Shown piece after piece: positions 34,730 through 44,120 of a stretch of DNA of 64,000 bases; the first letter of the stretch is position 1, and each line of letters begins with the position of its first letter. Source of the stretch: Arenimonas oryziterrae DSM 21050 = YC6267. Lineage in GTDB: Bacteria > Pseudomonadota > Gammaproteobacteria > Xanthomonadales > Xanthomonadaceae. The translations under genes and the position numbers were made by a program. The stretch lies in assembly GCF_000420545.1 (NCBI RefSeq), contig NZ_ATVD01000002.1, positions 620,001 to 684,000 of the forward strand. Direction: 5' to 3'. The notes below the pieces were generated by a model. It was not told where the DNA came from. It saw only the letters and a list, made by a program, of their open reading frames with translations, and did no database searches.

Positions 34730-35530
34730 CTACTGCTGGGCGCGACCGCGTCCGCTGAATTCGTGCGCCAATCCGTTGAGCCGGTCGGCATCGAGGATTT
34801 TCACCTCGCGCGCGCGCACGGCGATGATGCCGTCGTCCTGCATCTTGCTCAGGGTGCGACTGACGGTTTCGATGACCAGGCCCAGATAGCTGGCGATGTC
34901 CTCGCGGCTCATCGGCAACAGGAAACTGTCGCCCGAGCGACCCAGCGCGCGATAGCGCTCGGCGAGCTGGTGCAGGAAGGTCGCGAGACGCTCCTGGGCA
35001 TTGCGACGACCGAGAATCTCGATGTGCTGCTGATCGCGTCCCATGCTCTGGCCCATGATGCGCAGCAACTGGTGCTGCAGGCCGGGCACCTGCGACGCGA
35101 TCGTCTCCAGCTGGGTCAGCGGCACTTCGCAGACATCGGCGCGCGTGAGCGCCTGCGCTTCGCAGGCATGGAAGCCGCTGCCGAGCGCATCGAGTCCCAT
35201 CAGTTCGCCGGGCAATTGGAAACCGAGTACCTGCAAGTCGCCGTTCTCGTCGGCGGCGACGGTCTTGAACACGCCTTCGCGTGCGACGAACAGCGAACCC
35301 AAGGCCTGCCCGGCCCGGAACAGCACCTCACCGCGCGCCAGCGGACGCCGCGCCATCACGATGCGGTCGAGCCGCTCGATGTCTTCGCGGCCGATGCTCG
35401 CCGGCAGGCACAGGACCTTCAGCGAGCACAGCGAACAGCTGCGACGCAGCCGGGCGAGGTCGAAGATCGCTCCCGACCCCGCGGCCTCGTTGCCGGGTGC
35501 GCTGGACGCAGGCGCTTTGTCTTCAGTCAC
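34730..35530 (-). CDS. fnr: FNR/Anr-type oxygen-sensing transcription regulator (paralogue 2)
   Basis: This is a Crp/Fnr-family regulator of 266 residues with all four FNR cluster ligands: C32, C35 and C41 (CxxCx5C in SCSLCSLKVLC) and C123 in FHACEAQ, nearly at the E. coli positions. The effector domain follows, then a dimerisation helix and the helix-turn-helix SREDIASYLGLVIETVSRTL, with E-SR for TTGAT half-sites. It is the more FNR/Anr-like of the two regulators and is encoded next to the cbb3 cluster, so it is a good candidate for the factor acting at the five boxes in this window. The start overlaps the end of the upstream S9 peptidase gene by eight bases. Confidence 0.95.
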   Translation of the reverse strand: MTEDKAPASSAPGNEAAGSGAIFDLARLRRSCSLCSLKVLCLPASIGREDIERLDRIVMARRPLARGEVLFRAGQALGSLFVAREGVFKTVAADENGDLQVLGFQLPGELMGLDALGSGFHACEAQALTRADVCEVPLTQLETIASQVPGLQHQLLRIMGQSMGRDQQHIEILGRRNAQERLATFLHQLAERYRALGRSGDSFLLPMSREDIASYLGLVIETVSRTLSKMQDDGIIAVRAREVKILDADRLNGLAHEFSGRGRAQQ

Positions 35531-37598
35531 CGAGGTACTTCTTCAGCCAGGCATTGACCGTGTCGTGCCAGAGCACGCTGTTCTGCGGCTTGAGCACCCA
35601 GTGGTTCTCGTCAGGGAAGAACAGCAGCTGGCTGTCGATGCCCTTGCGCTGCAGCGCGGTGAAGGTGCCGATGCCCTGCTCGGCGGGAATGCGGTAGTCG
35701 AGCTGGCCTTGCACGACCATCATCGGCACGCGCCATTTCGCGACGTGATTGACCGGATTGAAGCGCTCGACCGCCGCCGGTGCGTCGAAAGGCGTGCCGC
35801 CGTTTTCCCAGTCGCTGAACCATTGTTCTTCGGTCGAATACGCCATCATGCGCGCGTCGAACACGCCGTCGTGATTGACCAGGCACTTCCAGGGCTGCGA
35901 CCAGTTGCCGGCGATCCAGTTGATCATGTAGCCGCCGTAGCTCGCACCGAGGGCGCAGGCTTTGTTGCCGTCGAGGAAAGCGTATTTCTGCTGCGCCGCG
36001 GCCCAGCCCTTCTGCAGATCTTCCAGCGGACGATCGCCCCAGTGCTGCGAGATCGCATCGGTGAATGCCTGGCCATAGCCGGTCGAGCCGTGGAAATCGA
36101 TCATGACGACGGCATAGCCCTGACCGGCATAGGTCTGCGGATTCCAGCGGAAGCTCCAGCCATTGCCAAAGCTGCCCTGCGGGCCACCGTGGATCAGGAA
36201 CGCGACCGGATATTTCTTGCCCGCGACGTAGTTCGCCGGCTTGACCACGTAGCCATGCACGGTCTCGTTGTTCCAGCCGATGAAGGTGAACTGCTCGAAG
36301 TCGCCGAACGCGACATCTTTCAGCGCCTCGGCATTGTTGACGCTGACCTGGCGCGCGGCGCTGCCGTCGGCACGCGCGGCGAACACGTCGCCCGGCGACT
36401 TGAGGCTGTTGCGCACGAAGGCCAGGGTGTCGCCGGCCAGATCGAAGTCGGCGATGCTGCCGTCCTTGGCGACGGTCTCGACTTCGCCATTGGCGATGTT
36501 CACGCGGAACAGCGGATGCGCGCCCAGTTCCTGCGCCTGCGTGTAGATCCACTGGCCGTCGCCGGACAACGCGATCGTGTCGGCGGAGGCATCCCAACGC
36601 GCGGCGATCTCACGCGTTTTGCCGCTCGCCATGTCCATCGCGATCAGGGCGAAGCGGTCGGCTTCGAAACCCGGACGCTGCATCGCGCGGTAGTACAGCG
36701 TCTTGCCGTCGGCGCTGAAGACCGGACCGGTGTCCCAGGCTAGGTTTGCAGCGGTCAAATTCTTCGGCGTCGCCTGACCGTCGGCGGGAACGAGATACAG
36801 ATCGAAATTGGTCGACCACGCTTCCGTGCGTCCGGCAATGCGTACGCCGAACACCAGCGACTTGCCGTCGGGCGCCCAGGTGAACTCGCCGGTGTCGCCG
36901 AAGGGCTTGGACGGGATGTCGCCGTCGATGCCGCGCGAGACTTTCACCGGCTCGCCGGCGAGCTTGCCGTCGGCCGCGAATTTTGCGACGTACAGCTGGT
37001 TGCGACGGCCATCGGCCCAGGTATCCCAGTGGCGGATGAAGGTCTGCGTGTACAGCTGTCCGCTCGCCTTCTTCGCTGCGGTGTCATCGACGCGTTTCTT
37101 GCTGCAGGCTAGGTCGGCGCAGTCGTTGAACACCTCGAACACCACCGCCACCGACTTGCCGTCCGGCGACAGGACGAATCCGCCGACATCGAGCGCGTAG
37201 TTGGACACCTGCACGGCATCGCCGCCGGCCACCGGCTGCGACCACAGCTGCATCGAACCGGACTTGGCCGACAGGAAATACACGGTCGCGCCGTCGGGCG
37301 AGAACGCGGGGCTGTTGACGTTGAAACCTTCGGCCGTGAAGCGCACCGGCGGCGCAGCGTCGCGCGCGAACAGGTCCTCGATCCACAGACTGGTCTTGCC
37401 GCGGTTGGCCTCGAAATCGGTCTGGCGCACGGCGAACACGAGCTTGCGGCCATCGGGCGACAGCACCGGGCTCGACACACGCTCGAGATTGACCATCGTG
37501 CGCACATCGAAGGGCTTGCCGGCCTGCGCAGGCGCGGCGGCGAAGCTCGAAAGGGTCGCGCAAAGCAGCGCGGGCAACAGGGCGGAACGGGCGTTCAT
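35523..37598 (-). CDS. S9-family prolyl oligopeptidase (dipeptidyl/acyl-aminoacyl peptidase type)
   Basis: This is a secreted serine peptidase of the S9 family that cleaves short peptides. From ATG 37598 it has 691 residues: a signal peptide (LLCATLSSFAAAPAQA), an N-terminal beta-propeller (about 30-420) with repeated SPDGR/SPDGK blades, and an alpha/beta-hydrolase domain. The nucleophile is S553 in LGASYGGYM, with Asp in GQLDYRIP and His in DENHWV. A longer in-frame start at 37667 adds an arginine/proline-rich leader without support. Peptide transporters lie just upstream (OPT) and beyond (POT), suggesting a peptide-scavenging role. Its 3' end overlaps the FNR-type gene. Confidence 0.9.
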   Translation of the reverse strand: MNARSALLPALLCATLSSFAAAPAQAGKPFDVRTMVNLERVSSPVLSPDGRKLVFAVRQTDFEANRGKTSLWIEDLFARDAAPPVRFTAEGFNVNSPAFSPDGATVYFLSAKSGSMQLWSQPVAGGDAVQVSNYALDVGGFVLSPDGKSVAVVFEVFNDCADLACSKKRVDDTAAKKASGQLYTQTFIRHWDTWADGRRNQLYVAKFAADGKLAGEPVKVSRGIDGDIPSKPFGDTGEFTWAPDGKSLVFGVRIAGRTEAWSTNFDLYLVPADGQATPKNLTAANLAWDTGPVFSADGKTLYYRAMQRPGFEADRFALIAMDMASGKTREIAARWDASADTIALSGDGQWIYTQAQELGAHPLFRVNIANGEVETVAKDGSIADFDLAGDTLAFVRNSLKSPGDVFAARADGSAARQVSVNNAEALKDVAFGDFEQFTFIGWNNETVHGYVVKPANYVAGKKYPVAFLIHGGPQGSFGNGWSFRWNPQTYAGQGYAVVMIDFHGSTGYGQAFTDAISQHWGDRPLEDLQKGWAAAQQKYAFLDGNKACALGASYGGYMINWIAGNWSQPWKCLVNHDGVFDARMMAYSTEEQWFSDWENGGTPFDAPAAVERFNPVNHVAKWRVPMMVVQGQLDYRIPAEQGIGTFTALQRKGIDSQLLFFPDENHWVLKPQNSVLWHDTVNAWLKKYLGD

Positions 37599-37700
37599 GG
37601 GACTCTCCGACAGCGGACGAGGTAAGGGGTGGCGCCGGACAGACCGGCCGGCTTCCGCCATCGCCACGACCGGGCGATGACGGCGCCGTCAATCAGGGAC

Positions 37701-39656
37701 TCAGGCGGACTTGCCGGACTCGGTCGCGGCGAGTTCGCTCTTGGTGGCGCTGCGATACAGCAGCCAGGCGACGAAGGCGAGCACGATCAGGCCGATCCAC
37801 TGGCTGAAGTGCCAGGCGGTCGGCAGCGCGAGCACGTCGCCCTTGCCGCTGACCACGATCGGGATCGCGATGAGGATGCCGGTCAACGCCTCGCCGGTGA
37901 TCAGGCCGGCCGAGAACAGCGTGCCCGGACGGTGAATGCGGTCCTTGGCTTCCTCGTCGTCGGCCTTGAGCTTGTGCGCGCGCTCGACGATGTGCGCGAG
38001 CAGACCGCCGAGGAAGATCGGCACCATCAGTTCCAGCGGCAGATAGATACCGATCGCCGCGGCGAGGACGGGCACGCGGAATTTCGAGCCGCGCGATTTC
38101 AGCCAGCCGTCGAACGCGATGACCAGGGCACCGACCACGGCGCCGGCGCCGATCATGTCCCAGGGCAATTCGCCGCCGAACATGCCCTTGGCGACCGAGG
38201 CCATCAGGGTCGCCTGCGGCGCCGCGAGCGAGTTGGGATGTTCCGCCGTCGGCGGACCGATGCCGTAGGCCGCGGACAACAGGTTCAACACCGGCGCCAT
38301 GACCAGGGCGCAGGAGAATGCGCCGATGCCGAGCATCAGCTGCTGCTTCCACGGCGTCGCGCCGACGATATAGCCGGCCTTGAGATCCTGCAGATTGTCG
38401 CCGCCGACGGCCGCCGCGCAGCAGACCACCGCACCGATCATGATCGCGGCGACGGCGCCGATCGGCGAATCGCGGCCGAGCAGCAGGACCAGCACCACCG
38501 ACGCGAACAGAATGGTTGCGATCGTGATGCCCGACACCGGATTGTTCGAGGAACCGACCAGACCGGCCAGATAGGCCGAGACCGACACGAACAGGAAGCC
38601 GGCGACGATCATGATGACGGTCATCGGAATGCTCACGCCCCACTGGCCGACGATGGTCTGGTACAGGCCCAGCAGCGGCAGGGTGAACAGCACGAGCGCG
38701 ATCAGCATCCATTTCATGGGCAGGTCGCGTTCGGTTTCGGCGACGATCGCGCCGGTGCCCTTGCGCGCGGCGGCGATGCCGCTCTTGACGCCCGACAGCA
38801 GCGAATTGCGCAGCGAGAACAGCGTCCACACGCCGCCGATCAGCATCGCGCCCACGCCCATGTAGCGGATCTTTTCCGCGCGCAGGATGTTGGCCGCATC
38901 GACCGCGGTCTGGCCGGCGAGCTGCGCGGCGAGCGCGGGGTCGGAGTCGAGGAAGAACATGTGGTACAGCGGGATCGCGATGTTGTACGAGAAGATCGAG
39001 CCCGACACGACCACGATGCCGACATTCAGTCCGACGATGTAGCCCACGCCGAGCAGGGCCGGCGACAGATTCGTGCCCATATAGGCGAGGTACTTGCCGA
39101 AGAAACCGCCACTGACCGCGTTGTCGGGGATCAGGCGCAGACCGCTTTCGGCCGCGAACTTGACCACGGCGCCGACGACGGCAGACAGGCCGAGAATTTT
39201 CAGGCCCGGGCCGGGGTTCTCACCGGCCTTGAGCACTTCCGCCGCGGCCTTGCCTTCCGGGAACGGCAGCGGATCCTCGACGATCATCGAACGCCGCAGC
39301 GGCACCGAGAACAGCACGCCCAGCAGGCCGCCGAGGCCGGCGATGGCCATGACCCAGGAATAGCGGAAGTCCTGCCAGTAGCCGAGGATGATCAGCGCCG
39401 GCAGCGTGAAAATCACACCCGCGGCGATCGACGAGCCGGCCGATGCGCCGGTCTGGACGATGTTGTTCTCCAGGATCGTGCCGCCGCCGAGCAGGCGCAG
39501 CACGCCCATCGACACGACGGCCGCCGGGATCGCCGTGGCGATGGTCAGACCCGCGAACAGGCCCAGATAGGCATTGGCCGCGGCGAGGATCATCGCGAGG
39601 ATGATCGCGAGCAATACCGCGCGGAAGGTCAGCTGCGGGGGGGATTGAGAGGTCAT
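37701..39656 (-). CDS. OPT-family oligopeptide transporter
   Basis: This is a multi-pass transporter of the OPT (oligopeptide transporter) family, of 651 residues with about sixteen hydrophobic helices. The N-terminal LTFRAVLLAIILAMILAAANAYLGLFAGLTI and the GASAGSSIAAGVIF stretch are typical of the prokaryotic YSL/EspB-like branch. Other markers are NIVQTGA, VGLNVGIVVVSGS and YIVGATPWKQQLM. Substrates could be peptides or metal chelates. It is divergent from a POT transporter and upstream of an S9 peptidase in the same direction. The 102-base gap to the peptidase contains a 14-base perfect palindrome (37678-37691). Confidence 0.9.
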   Translation of the reverse strand: MTSQSPPQLTFRAVLLAIILAMILAAANAYLGLFAGLTIATAIPAAVVSMGVLRLLGGGTILENNIVQTGASAGSSIAAGVIFTLPALIILGYWQDFRYSWVMAIAGLGGLLGVLFSVPLRRSMIVEDPLPFPEGKAAAEVLKAGENPGPGLKILGLSAVVGAVVKFAAESGLRLIPDNAVSGGFFGKYLAYMGTNLSPALLGVGYIVGLNVGIVVVSGSIFSYNIAIPLYHMFFLDSDPALAAQLAGQTAVDAANILRAEKIRYMGVGAMLIGGVWTLFSLRNSLLSGVKSGIAAARKGTGAIVAETERDLPMKWMLIALVLFTLPLLGLYQTIVGQWGVSIPMTVIMIVAGFLFVSVSAYLAGLVGSSNNPVSGITIATILFASVVLVLLLGRDSPIGAVAAIMIGAVVCCAAAVGGDNLQDLKAGYIVGATPWKQQLMLGIGAFSCALVMAPVLNLLSAAYGIGPPTAEHPNSLAAPQATLMASVAKGMFGGELPWDMIGAGAVVGALVIAFDGWLKSRGSKFRVPVLAAAIGIYLPLELMVPIFLGGLLAHIVERAHKLKADDEEAKDRIHRPGTLFSAGLITGEALTGILIAIPIVVSGKGDVLALPTAWHFSQWIGLIVLAFVAWLLYRSATKSELAATESGKSA

Positions 39657-39735
39657 GCGGGCTCCGGTCCGGCGAAAACGTGCCCGATGGTGGCATGGGA
39701 CGCGGTCTTAGCAAAGCCGGCCCGGGCCCCGCGGC

Positions 39736-39741
39736 TATACT
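39736..39741 (+). promoter_or_regulatory. predicted -10 box of the POT transporter gene
   Basis: TATACT at 39736-39741 lies 25 bases before ATG 39766 and predicts a start near 39748. The 109-base gap also must hold the leftward OPT promoter, for which only a weak TAAGAC (39710-39705) is visible. Confidence 0.4.
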
Positions 39742-39765
39742 CGGGACCTGCCCCGTTTTCCTGGA

Positions 39766-41532
39766 ATGCGCGTGACCCCAGCCGCCGCCCTGCCCGCCCA
39801 CGACGAATTCCTCGGCCATCCCAAGGGCGTCTTCGTCTGCTTCTTCACCGAAATGTGGGAGCGCTTCTCGTTCTACGGCATGAAGGCGCTGTTACTGCTG
39901 TACCTGCTCAAGTACCACCTGTTCAGCGACGAATCCGGCTACAGCGTCATCGGCGCCTACGGCGGCCTGGTCTACTGCCTGCCGGTCATCGGCGGCCTGC
40001 TCGCCGACCGCTACCTGGGCATGCGCAAAGCGGTGATCTTCGGCGGCGTGTTGCTGGTGCTCGGCCACCTGGGCATGGCGGTCGAAGGCGTGCAGGCGCA
40101 CACGGCCGGCGGCGCGGTTGTGCGCGATGAGCGCGCGCTGTGGGTGTTCTACTTCTCGCTGTCGCTGATCATCATGGGCGTGGGTTTCCTCAAGCCCAAT
40201 ATCTCCACGATCGTCGGCAAGCTCTACAGCGACGACGACCCGCGCCGCGATTCCGGTTTCTCGCTGTTCTACGCCGGCATCAACCTGGGCGCGATGCTCG
40301 CGTCCCTGGTCTGCGGCTATCTGGGCGAGCGCTACGGCTGGCGTTACGGCTTCGGCGCGGCCGGTCTGGGCATGATCGCCGGCCTGGCGATGTTCCTGTG
40401 GGGCCAGAAATTCCTGCGCGGTCACGGCGCGCCGCCGGAACCGGCGCTGCTGCGCGAAAAATCGTTCGGCCTGCCGCGCGAAATCGCGATCTATCTCGGC
40501 GCGATCCTGGGCCTGGTGCCGGTCGCCCTGTTGATGTGGGCCACAGCGAATGGCGCGCTCAAGCTCGGCGGTCTGGAGCCAGCGCTCGCATTGATGCTCG
40601 TGGTCATGCTCGGCGTGATCGTGTGGTTCCTGTGGTTCATCCTCAAACAATGCACGCCCGTCGAACGCGGCCGCATGATCGCGCTGATGGCGATGATCGT
40701 CATGGCGCTGGTGTATTTCACCCTGTACGAGCAGACCTACGGCTCCTGGGTCACCTTCACCGACCGTCTGCTCACGCATGATTTTTTCCCCTCGCTGGTG
40801 CGCCAGGAAAAACTGCCGGTCAGCTACTACCTGGTCGCGCTGCTGATGATGCCGGTGAGCTTCGTGCTCGCCACGGCGATCGGCGAACGTTCGCCGCGCT
40901 CGCGCCTGCCCGGCCTGCTGTTCGGTCTCGCCGGTGTGGCGACGATCGTGATGACCTTCGGCATGGCCGTGCTGCAGGCGCAGAACGCCAGCTCGCTGAC
41001 CTTCATCTCCGGCCCCTTCATTCTGCTGCTGGCGCCGGTGTTTTCCTGGCTGTGGGGTTTCCTGGCGCGTTTCAACGCCGACCCGAGCAAACCGTTCAAG
41101 AGTGCACTCGGCCTGGTGTTCGCGGGCCTGGCCTTCGTGCCGATGGCGATGGCAGCGGCACAGGTCGGCGAGAGCAATCAGCTCGCCAGCGTCTGGTGGC
41201 TGGTGCTGGCGTATTTCGTGCTCGAGGTCGGCGAGATGTGCCTGTCGCCGGTGGGCCTGTCGGCGGTGACCCAGTTGTCGGTCAAACGCGTGGTCAGCCT
41301 GATGATGGGCACCTGGTTCCTGGCGACCGCGTTCTCGGAAACGCTGGCGGCGGAATTCGGCAAGCGCGCGGCGCTGGACCGGTTCGAAGTCGGCAATCTG
41401 ACCGACCTGTCGGTGGCTGCGGCGAAGTACGGCGAACTGTTCTGGCTGCTGACCAAGATCGGCCTGGGCTGCGGTGTGGTCGCCTTGCTGCTCGTGCCCT
41501 TGCTCAAACGCCTGATGCACGGACTCAAATAG
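39766..41532 (+). CDS. POT/PTR-family proton-dependent peptide transporter
   Basis: This is a major-facilitator peptide/H+ symporter of 588 residues. Hallmarks are the N-terminal FFTEMWERFSFYGMKALLLLYL with the ExxER-type proton-coupling motif, LPVIGGLLADRYLGMRKAV, and FSLFYAGINLGAMLASLVCGYLGERYGWRYGF (split here for length; the FYxxINxG motif is clear). The helix count fits the 12+2 arrangement of bacterial POTs. It imports di- and tripeptides. It is divergent from the OPT transporter, and an S9 peptidase is nearby. It ends 21 bases from the convergent FAD protein without a clear terminator. Confidence 0.93.
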   Translation: MRVTPAAALPAHDEFLGHPKGVFVCFFTEMWERFSFYGMKALLLLYLLKYHLFSDESGYSVIGAYGGLVYCLPVIGGLLADRYLGMRKAVIFGGVLLVLGHLGMAVEGVQAHTAGGAVVRDERALWVFYFSLSLIIMGVGFLKPNISTIVGKLYSDDDPRRDSGFSLFYAGINLGAMLASLVCGYLGERYGWRYGFGAAGLGMIAGLAMFLWGQKFLRGHGAPPEPALLREKSFGLPREIAIYLGAILGLVPVALLMWATANGALKLGGLEPALALMLVVMLGVIVWFLWFILKQCTPVERGRMIALMAMIVMALVYFTLYEQTYGSWVTFTDRLLTHDFFPSLVRQEKLPVSYYLVALLMMPVSFVLATAIGERSPRSRLPGLLFGLAGVATIVMTFGMAVLQAQNASSLTFISGPFILLLAPVFSWLWGFLARFNADPSKPFKSALGLVFAGLAFVPMAMAAAQVGESNQLASVWWLVLAYFVLEVGEMCLSPVGLSAVTQLSVKRVVSLMMGTWFLATAFSETLAAEFGKRAALDRFEVGNLTDLSVAAAKYGELFWLLTKIGLGCGVVALLLVPLLKRLMHGLK

Positions 41533-41553
41533 TCGCGAACGAGCGCGGCCCGG

Positions 41554-43200
41554 CTAGCGCAGCAAATCCTTCGCGACGGCCTCGGCGATCTTGATGCCGT
41601 CCACGGCGGCCGACAGGATGCCGCCGGCGTACCCGGCGCCTTCGCCGGCCGGAAACAGGCCGCGCGTATTCAGGCTCTGCAGCGTGGCGTCGCGCTTGAT
41701 GCAGATCGGCGAGGACGTGCGCGTCTCGACCGCCGTGAGCATCGCATCGGGCATCGCGAATCCGCGGATCTGCTTGTTGAACTCGGGGATCGCTTCGCGG
41801 ATCGCCGCGGTCGCAAATGCCGGCAGCAGGCCGGCGAGATTGCACAGGGTCACGCCCGGTTTGTACGAGGGCTCGACGCTGCCGAGTTCGGTCGTCGGGC
41901 GATCGGCGAGGAAATCGCCGACGCGCTGCGCGGGTGCGAGGTAGTCGCCGCCGCCCATCTCGAAGGCGCGTGTTTCCAGTTGCCGTTGCAGCTCGATGCC
42001 GGCCAGCGGATGACCGGGATAGTCGGTCGCCGGATCGATGCCGACGACGATCGCGGCATTGGCATTGCGCTCGTTGCGCGAGTACTGGCTCATGCCATTG
42101 GTGACGACGCGGCCTTCTTCCGAGGTCGCCGCGACGACGGTGCCGCCGGGGCACATGCAGAAACTGTAGACGCTGCGACCGTTCTTGCCGTGGTGCACGA
42201 GTTTGTAGTCGGCCGCGCCGAGAATCTCATTGCCGGCAAAGCGGCCGAAGCGCGCCTCGTCGATGACCGACTGCGGATGTTCGATGCGGAAACCGATCGA
42301 GAAGGGCTTGGCCTCGATGTAAACGCCACGGTCGTACAGCATCTGGAAGGTGTCGCGCGCGCTGTGACCGATCGCGAGCACGATATGGCGGCTGGCCAGC
42401 GTTTCGCCCGACGCCAAGGTGACGCCGGTCGCGCGGCCGTCCTCGATCTGCAGGGATTCCACGCGCTGGCCGAAACGGATCTCGCCGCCGAGCGCGAGAA
42501 TGTCCGCGCGCATCTTCTCGACCATGCTCACGAGCTTGAAGGTGCCGATATGCGGCTTGCTCACGAACAGGATTTCTTCCGGCGCGCCGGCTTTCACGAA
42601 TTCGGCGAGCACCTTGCGGCCGTAGTGGAACTTGTCCTGAATCTGGCTGTAGAGCTTGCCGTCGGAAAACGTGCCGGCCCCGCCTTCGCCGAACTGCACA
42701 TTGGATTCGGTATTGAGGGTTTTCTTGCGCCACAGACCCCAGGTGTCCTGCGTGCGCACGCGCACGTCCTGGCCACGTTCGAGCACGAGGGGCTTGAGCC
42801 CCATCTGCGCGAGCACGAGCGCGGCGAGAATGCCGCAAGGTCCAAAGCCGATGACGAGCGGCCGCTGCTGGTCACCCACCGGAAAATCCGGCCCCGCCTG
42901 CGCGACGAATTTGTAGGTCGAGTCGGGGCTGGCGAAGATCTTTGTCGAGCCTTCGTTCGCGGCCAGCACTCGCGCGCGCACGTCATCGGCGAGGCCCACA
43001 TCGAGACTGTAGATCAGCGTGATCGCGGACTTGTTGCGTGCGTCGTAGCTGCGCTTGTAGACGGCGATGTCGCGGATGTCGCCGGCCTCGAGCCCCAGGG
43101 CCGCCGCCACCGCGGCCGGCAGCGCCTCGGGACCATGCTCCAGCGGCAGCTTGATGTCGTTGAGGCGCAGGGTGCTCGGGGCGGGCGGTGTCGTCGGCAT
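41554..43200 (-). CDS. FAD-dependent NAD(P)-type oxidoreductase (COG2509-like)
   Basis: This is a flavoprotein of 548 residues resembling the uncharacterised COG2509 group of FAD-utilising dehydrogenases. The N-terminal about 100 residues form a separate small domain (RLNDIKLPLEHGPEAL, VYKRSYDARNKSAI). The dinucleotide-binding motif GFGPCGILAALVLAQMG follows at about residue 115. Further family signatures are VQFGEGGAGTFSDGKLYS, FCMCPGGTVVAATSEEG and a C-terminal GLFPAGEGAGYAGGI, the second FAD-contacting motif. The substrate is unknown. It is not obviously linked to the flanking peptide transporter or to the lower-GC patch upstream. Confidence 0.87.
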   Translation of the reverse strand: MPTTPPAPSTLRLNDIKLPLEHGPEALPAAVAAALGLEAGDIRDIAVYKRSYDARNKSAITLIYSLDVGLADDVRARVLAANEGSTKIFASPDSTYKFVAQAGPDFPVGDQQRPLVIGFGPCGILAALVLAQMGLKPLVLERGQDVRVRTQDTWGLWRKKTLNTESNVQFGEGGAGTFSDGKLYSQIQDKFHYGRKVLAEFVKAGAPEEILFVSKPHIGTFKLVSMVEKMRADILALGGEIRFGQRVESLQIEDGRATGVTLASGETLASRHIVLAIGHSARDTFQMLYDRGVYIEAKPFSIGFRIEHPQSVIDEARFGRFAGNEILGAADYKLVHHGKNGRSVYSFCMCPGGTVVAATSEEGRVVTNGMSQYSRNERNANAAIVVGIDPATDYPGHPLAGIELQRQLETRAFEMGGGDYLAPAQRVGDFLADRPTTELGSVEPSYKPGVTLCNLAGLLPAFATAAIREAIPEFNKQIRGFAMPDAMLTAVETRTSSPICIKRDATLQSLNTRGLFPAGEGAGYAGGILSAAVDGIKIAEAVAKDLLR

Positions 43201-43283
43201 CCGGCAATTTTAGCGCAGGCCGCTCTTGGAGGTGCGGGGGTGACCTTGAGACCGCTGCGCAGCCCGTTTTTTGTCCTGCCGCG

Positions 43284-43700
43284 TCAGTCGCTACCTTCAG
43301 CCGTCAATTCGGTTTCCGACTTGTAGGCACTATCCTCGTAGATATAGATCTTCAAGACGGACTTCTTGCTTGAGCCACTAGCTGTGAGGGAAACAAAGGG
43401 GATTTCAAGGCGATTTTCATAGCCCCCGTCAGCGCGCTGGCTGGAGACGAGCCGGACGTCGTTGAGCAATGGCCGGCCAACTCCTTCCCGCATCGAAACA
43501 GGAATTTCGATGGAACGTCCGCTATGCGATACCGCCAGCGAGCTGAGCTCATGCGCTTGGCTTTGCGCTATGTCGACGCAATAGCCGGTGGAATTGCAAA
43601 AAGACAGCTTCGCCCATTCGACCTCTCCCTCCTGGCTCGCATCTGCGAGGGACGGCAGAAAAAATAACGCAACCGCGATCATCTTCCTCAAAGCGAACAT
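43284..43700 (-). CDS. predicted secreted protein of unknown function in a lower-GC patch
   Basis: I do not recognise this 138-residue protein. From ATG 43700 (excellent ribosome site GGAGGAG, spacing five) it has a signal peptide (MIAVALFFLPSLADAS near 8-23). A mature domain of about 115 residues follows, with two cysteines in SFCNSTGYC (possible disulphide) and beta-type segments such as SGRSIEIPVSM and ENRLEIPFVSLTASG. An upstream in-frame start at 43778 lacks support. Base use is visibly less GC-rich than the neighbours: 26 of 60 bases at 43321-43380 are G or C. It is the last of three leftward small genes and may be acquired DNA. Confidence 0.7.
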   Translation of the reverse strand: MFALRKMIAVALFFLPSLADASQEGEVEWAKLSFCNSTGYCVDIAQSQAHELSSLAVSHSGRSIEIPVSMREGVGRPLLNDVRLVSSQRADGGYENRLEIPFVSLTASGSSKKSVLKIYIYEDSAYKSETELTAEGSD

Positions 43701-43796
43701 CGCATCTCCTCCGACACTCCGATCCACTGCGCCAGTTCCCATCGATGGACAGGCATTTTTGTCTAGAAGATCAGTCAAGCCAGCATTTCCAGCTTT

Positions 43797-44120
43797 TCAT
43801 CCATTTTCATGTGCAATCGAAGTGCTTTCCTTCTTGCCCATTTTCCTGATGAGAAAATCCGTCGCCGTCGCCAGAAGAAGTCCGGTAAAAATCGTGACAA
43901 CTTCGAGCTGTCCCGCCGTTAGTCCCAATCCTGGAATGGATCTGAGCGCTTCGCCCGCTGCCCAGAGGGTTGCACTGAGCAGGAGGCCCAGATAGAAAAT
44001 CAGGCTCCGCCACCCGCCGACGTCGTAGTCCCATCCGACGAAGTCGATGCCCGTGCTCAAGATGAGACCAAGCAAGGTCACCATCAACACGGGATGTCGC
44101 TTGCACCAAGACGACATCAT
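43797..44120 (-). CDS. small integral membrane protein of unknown function
   Basis: This 107-residue protein starts at ATG 44120, overlapping the stop of the preceding 40-codon frame as ATGA. In-frame GTG 44129 and ATG 44117 are alternatives. It has three hydrophobic helices: about residues 10-27 (PVLMVTLLGLILSTGID), 38-56 (SLIFYLGLLLSATLWAAG) and 70-88 (LEVVTIFTGLLLATATDFLI). A basic/charged tail follows (RKMGKKESTS). I do not recognise a family. Base composition is low for the window (25 of 60 G or C at 43801-43860). Together with the neighbours it forms a small leftward operon. Confidence 0.7.
   Translation of the reverse strand: MMSSWCKRHPVLMVTLLGLILSTGIDFVGWDYDVGGWRSLIFYLGLLLSATLWAAGEALRSIPGLGLTAGQLEVVTIFTGLLLATATDFLIRKMGKKESTSIAHENG

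Noticed and set aside
37678-37691. TGACGGCGCCGTCA as a terminator or operator between the OPT and S9 genes
   Set aside because: It is a perfect 14-base palindrome, but too short for a useful hairpin and not matched elsewhere in the window by eye.
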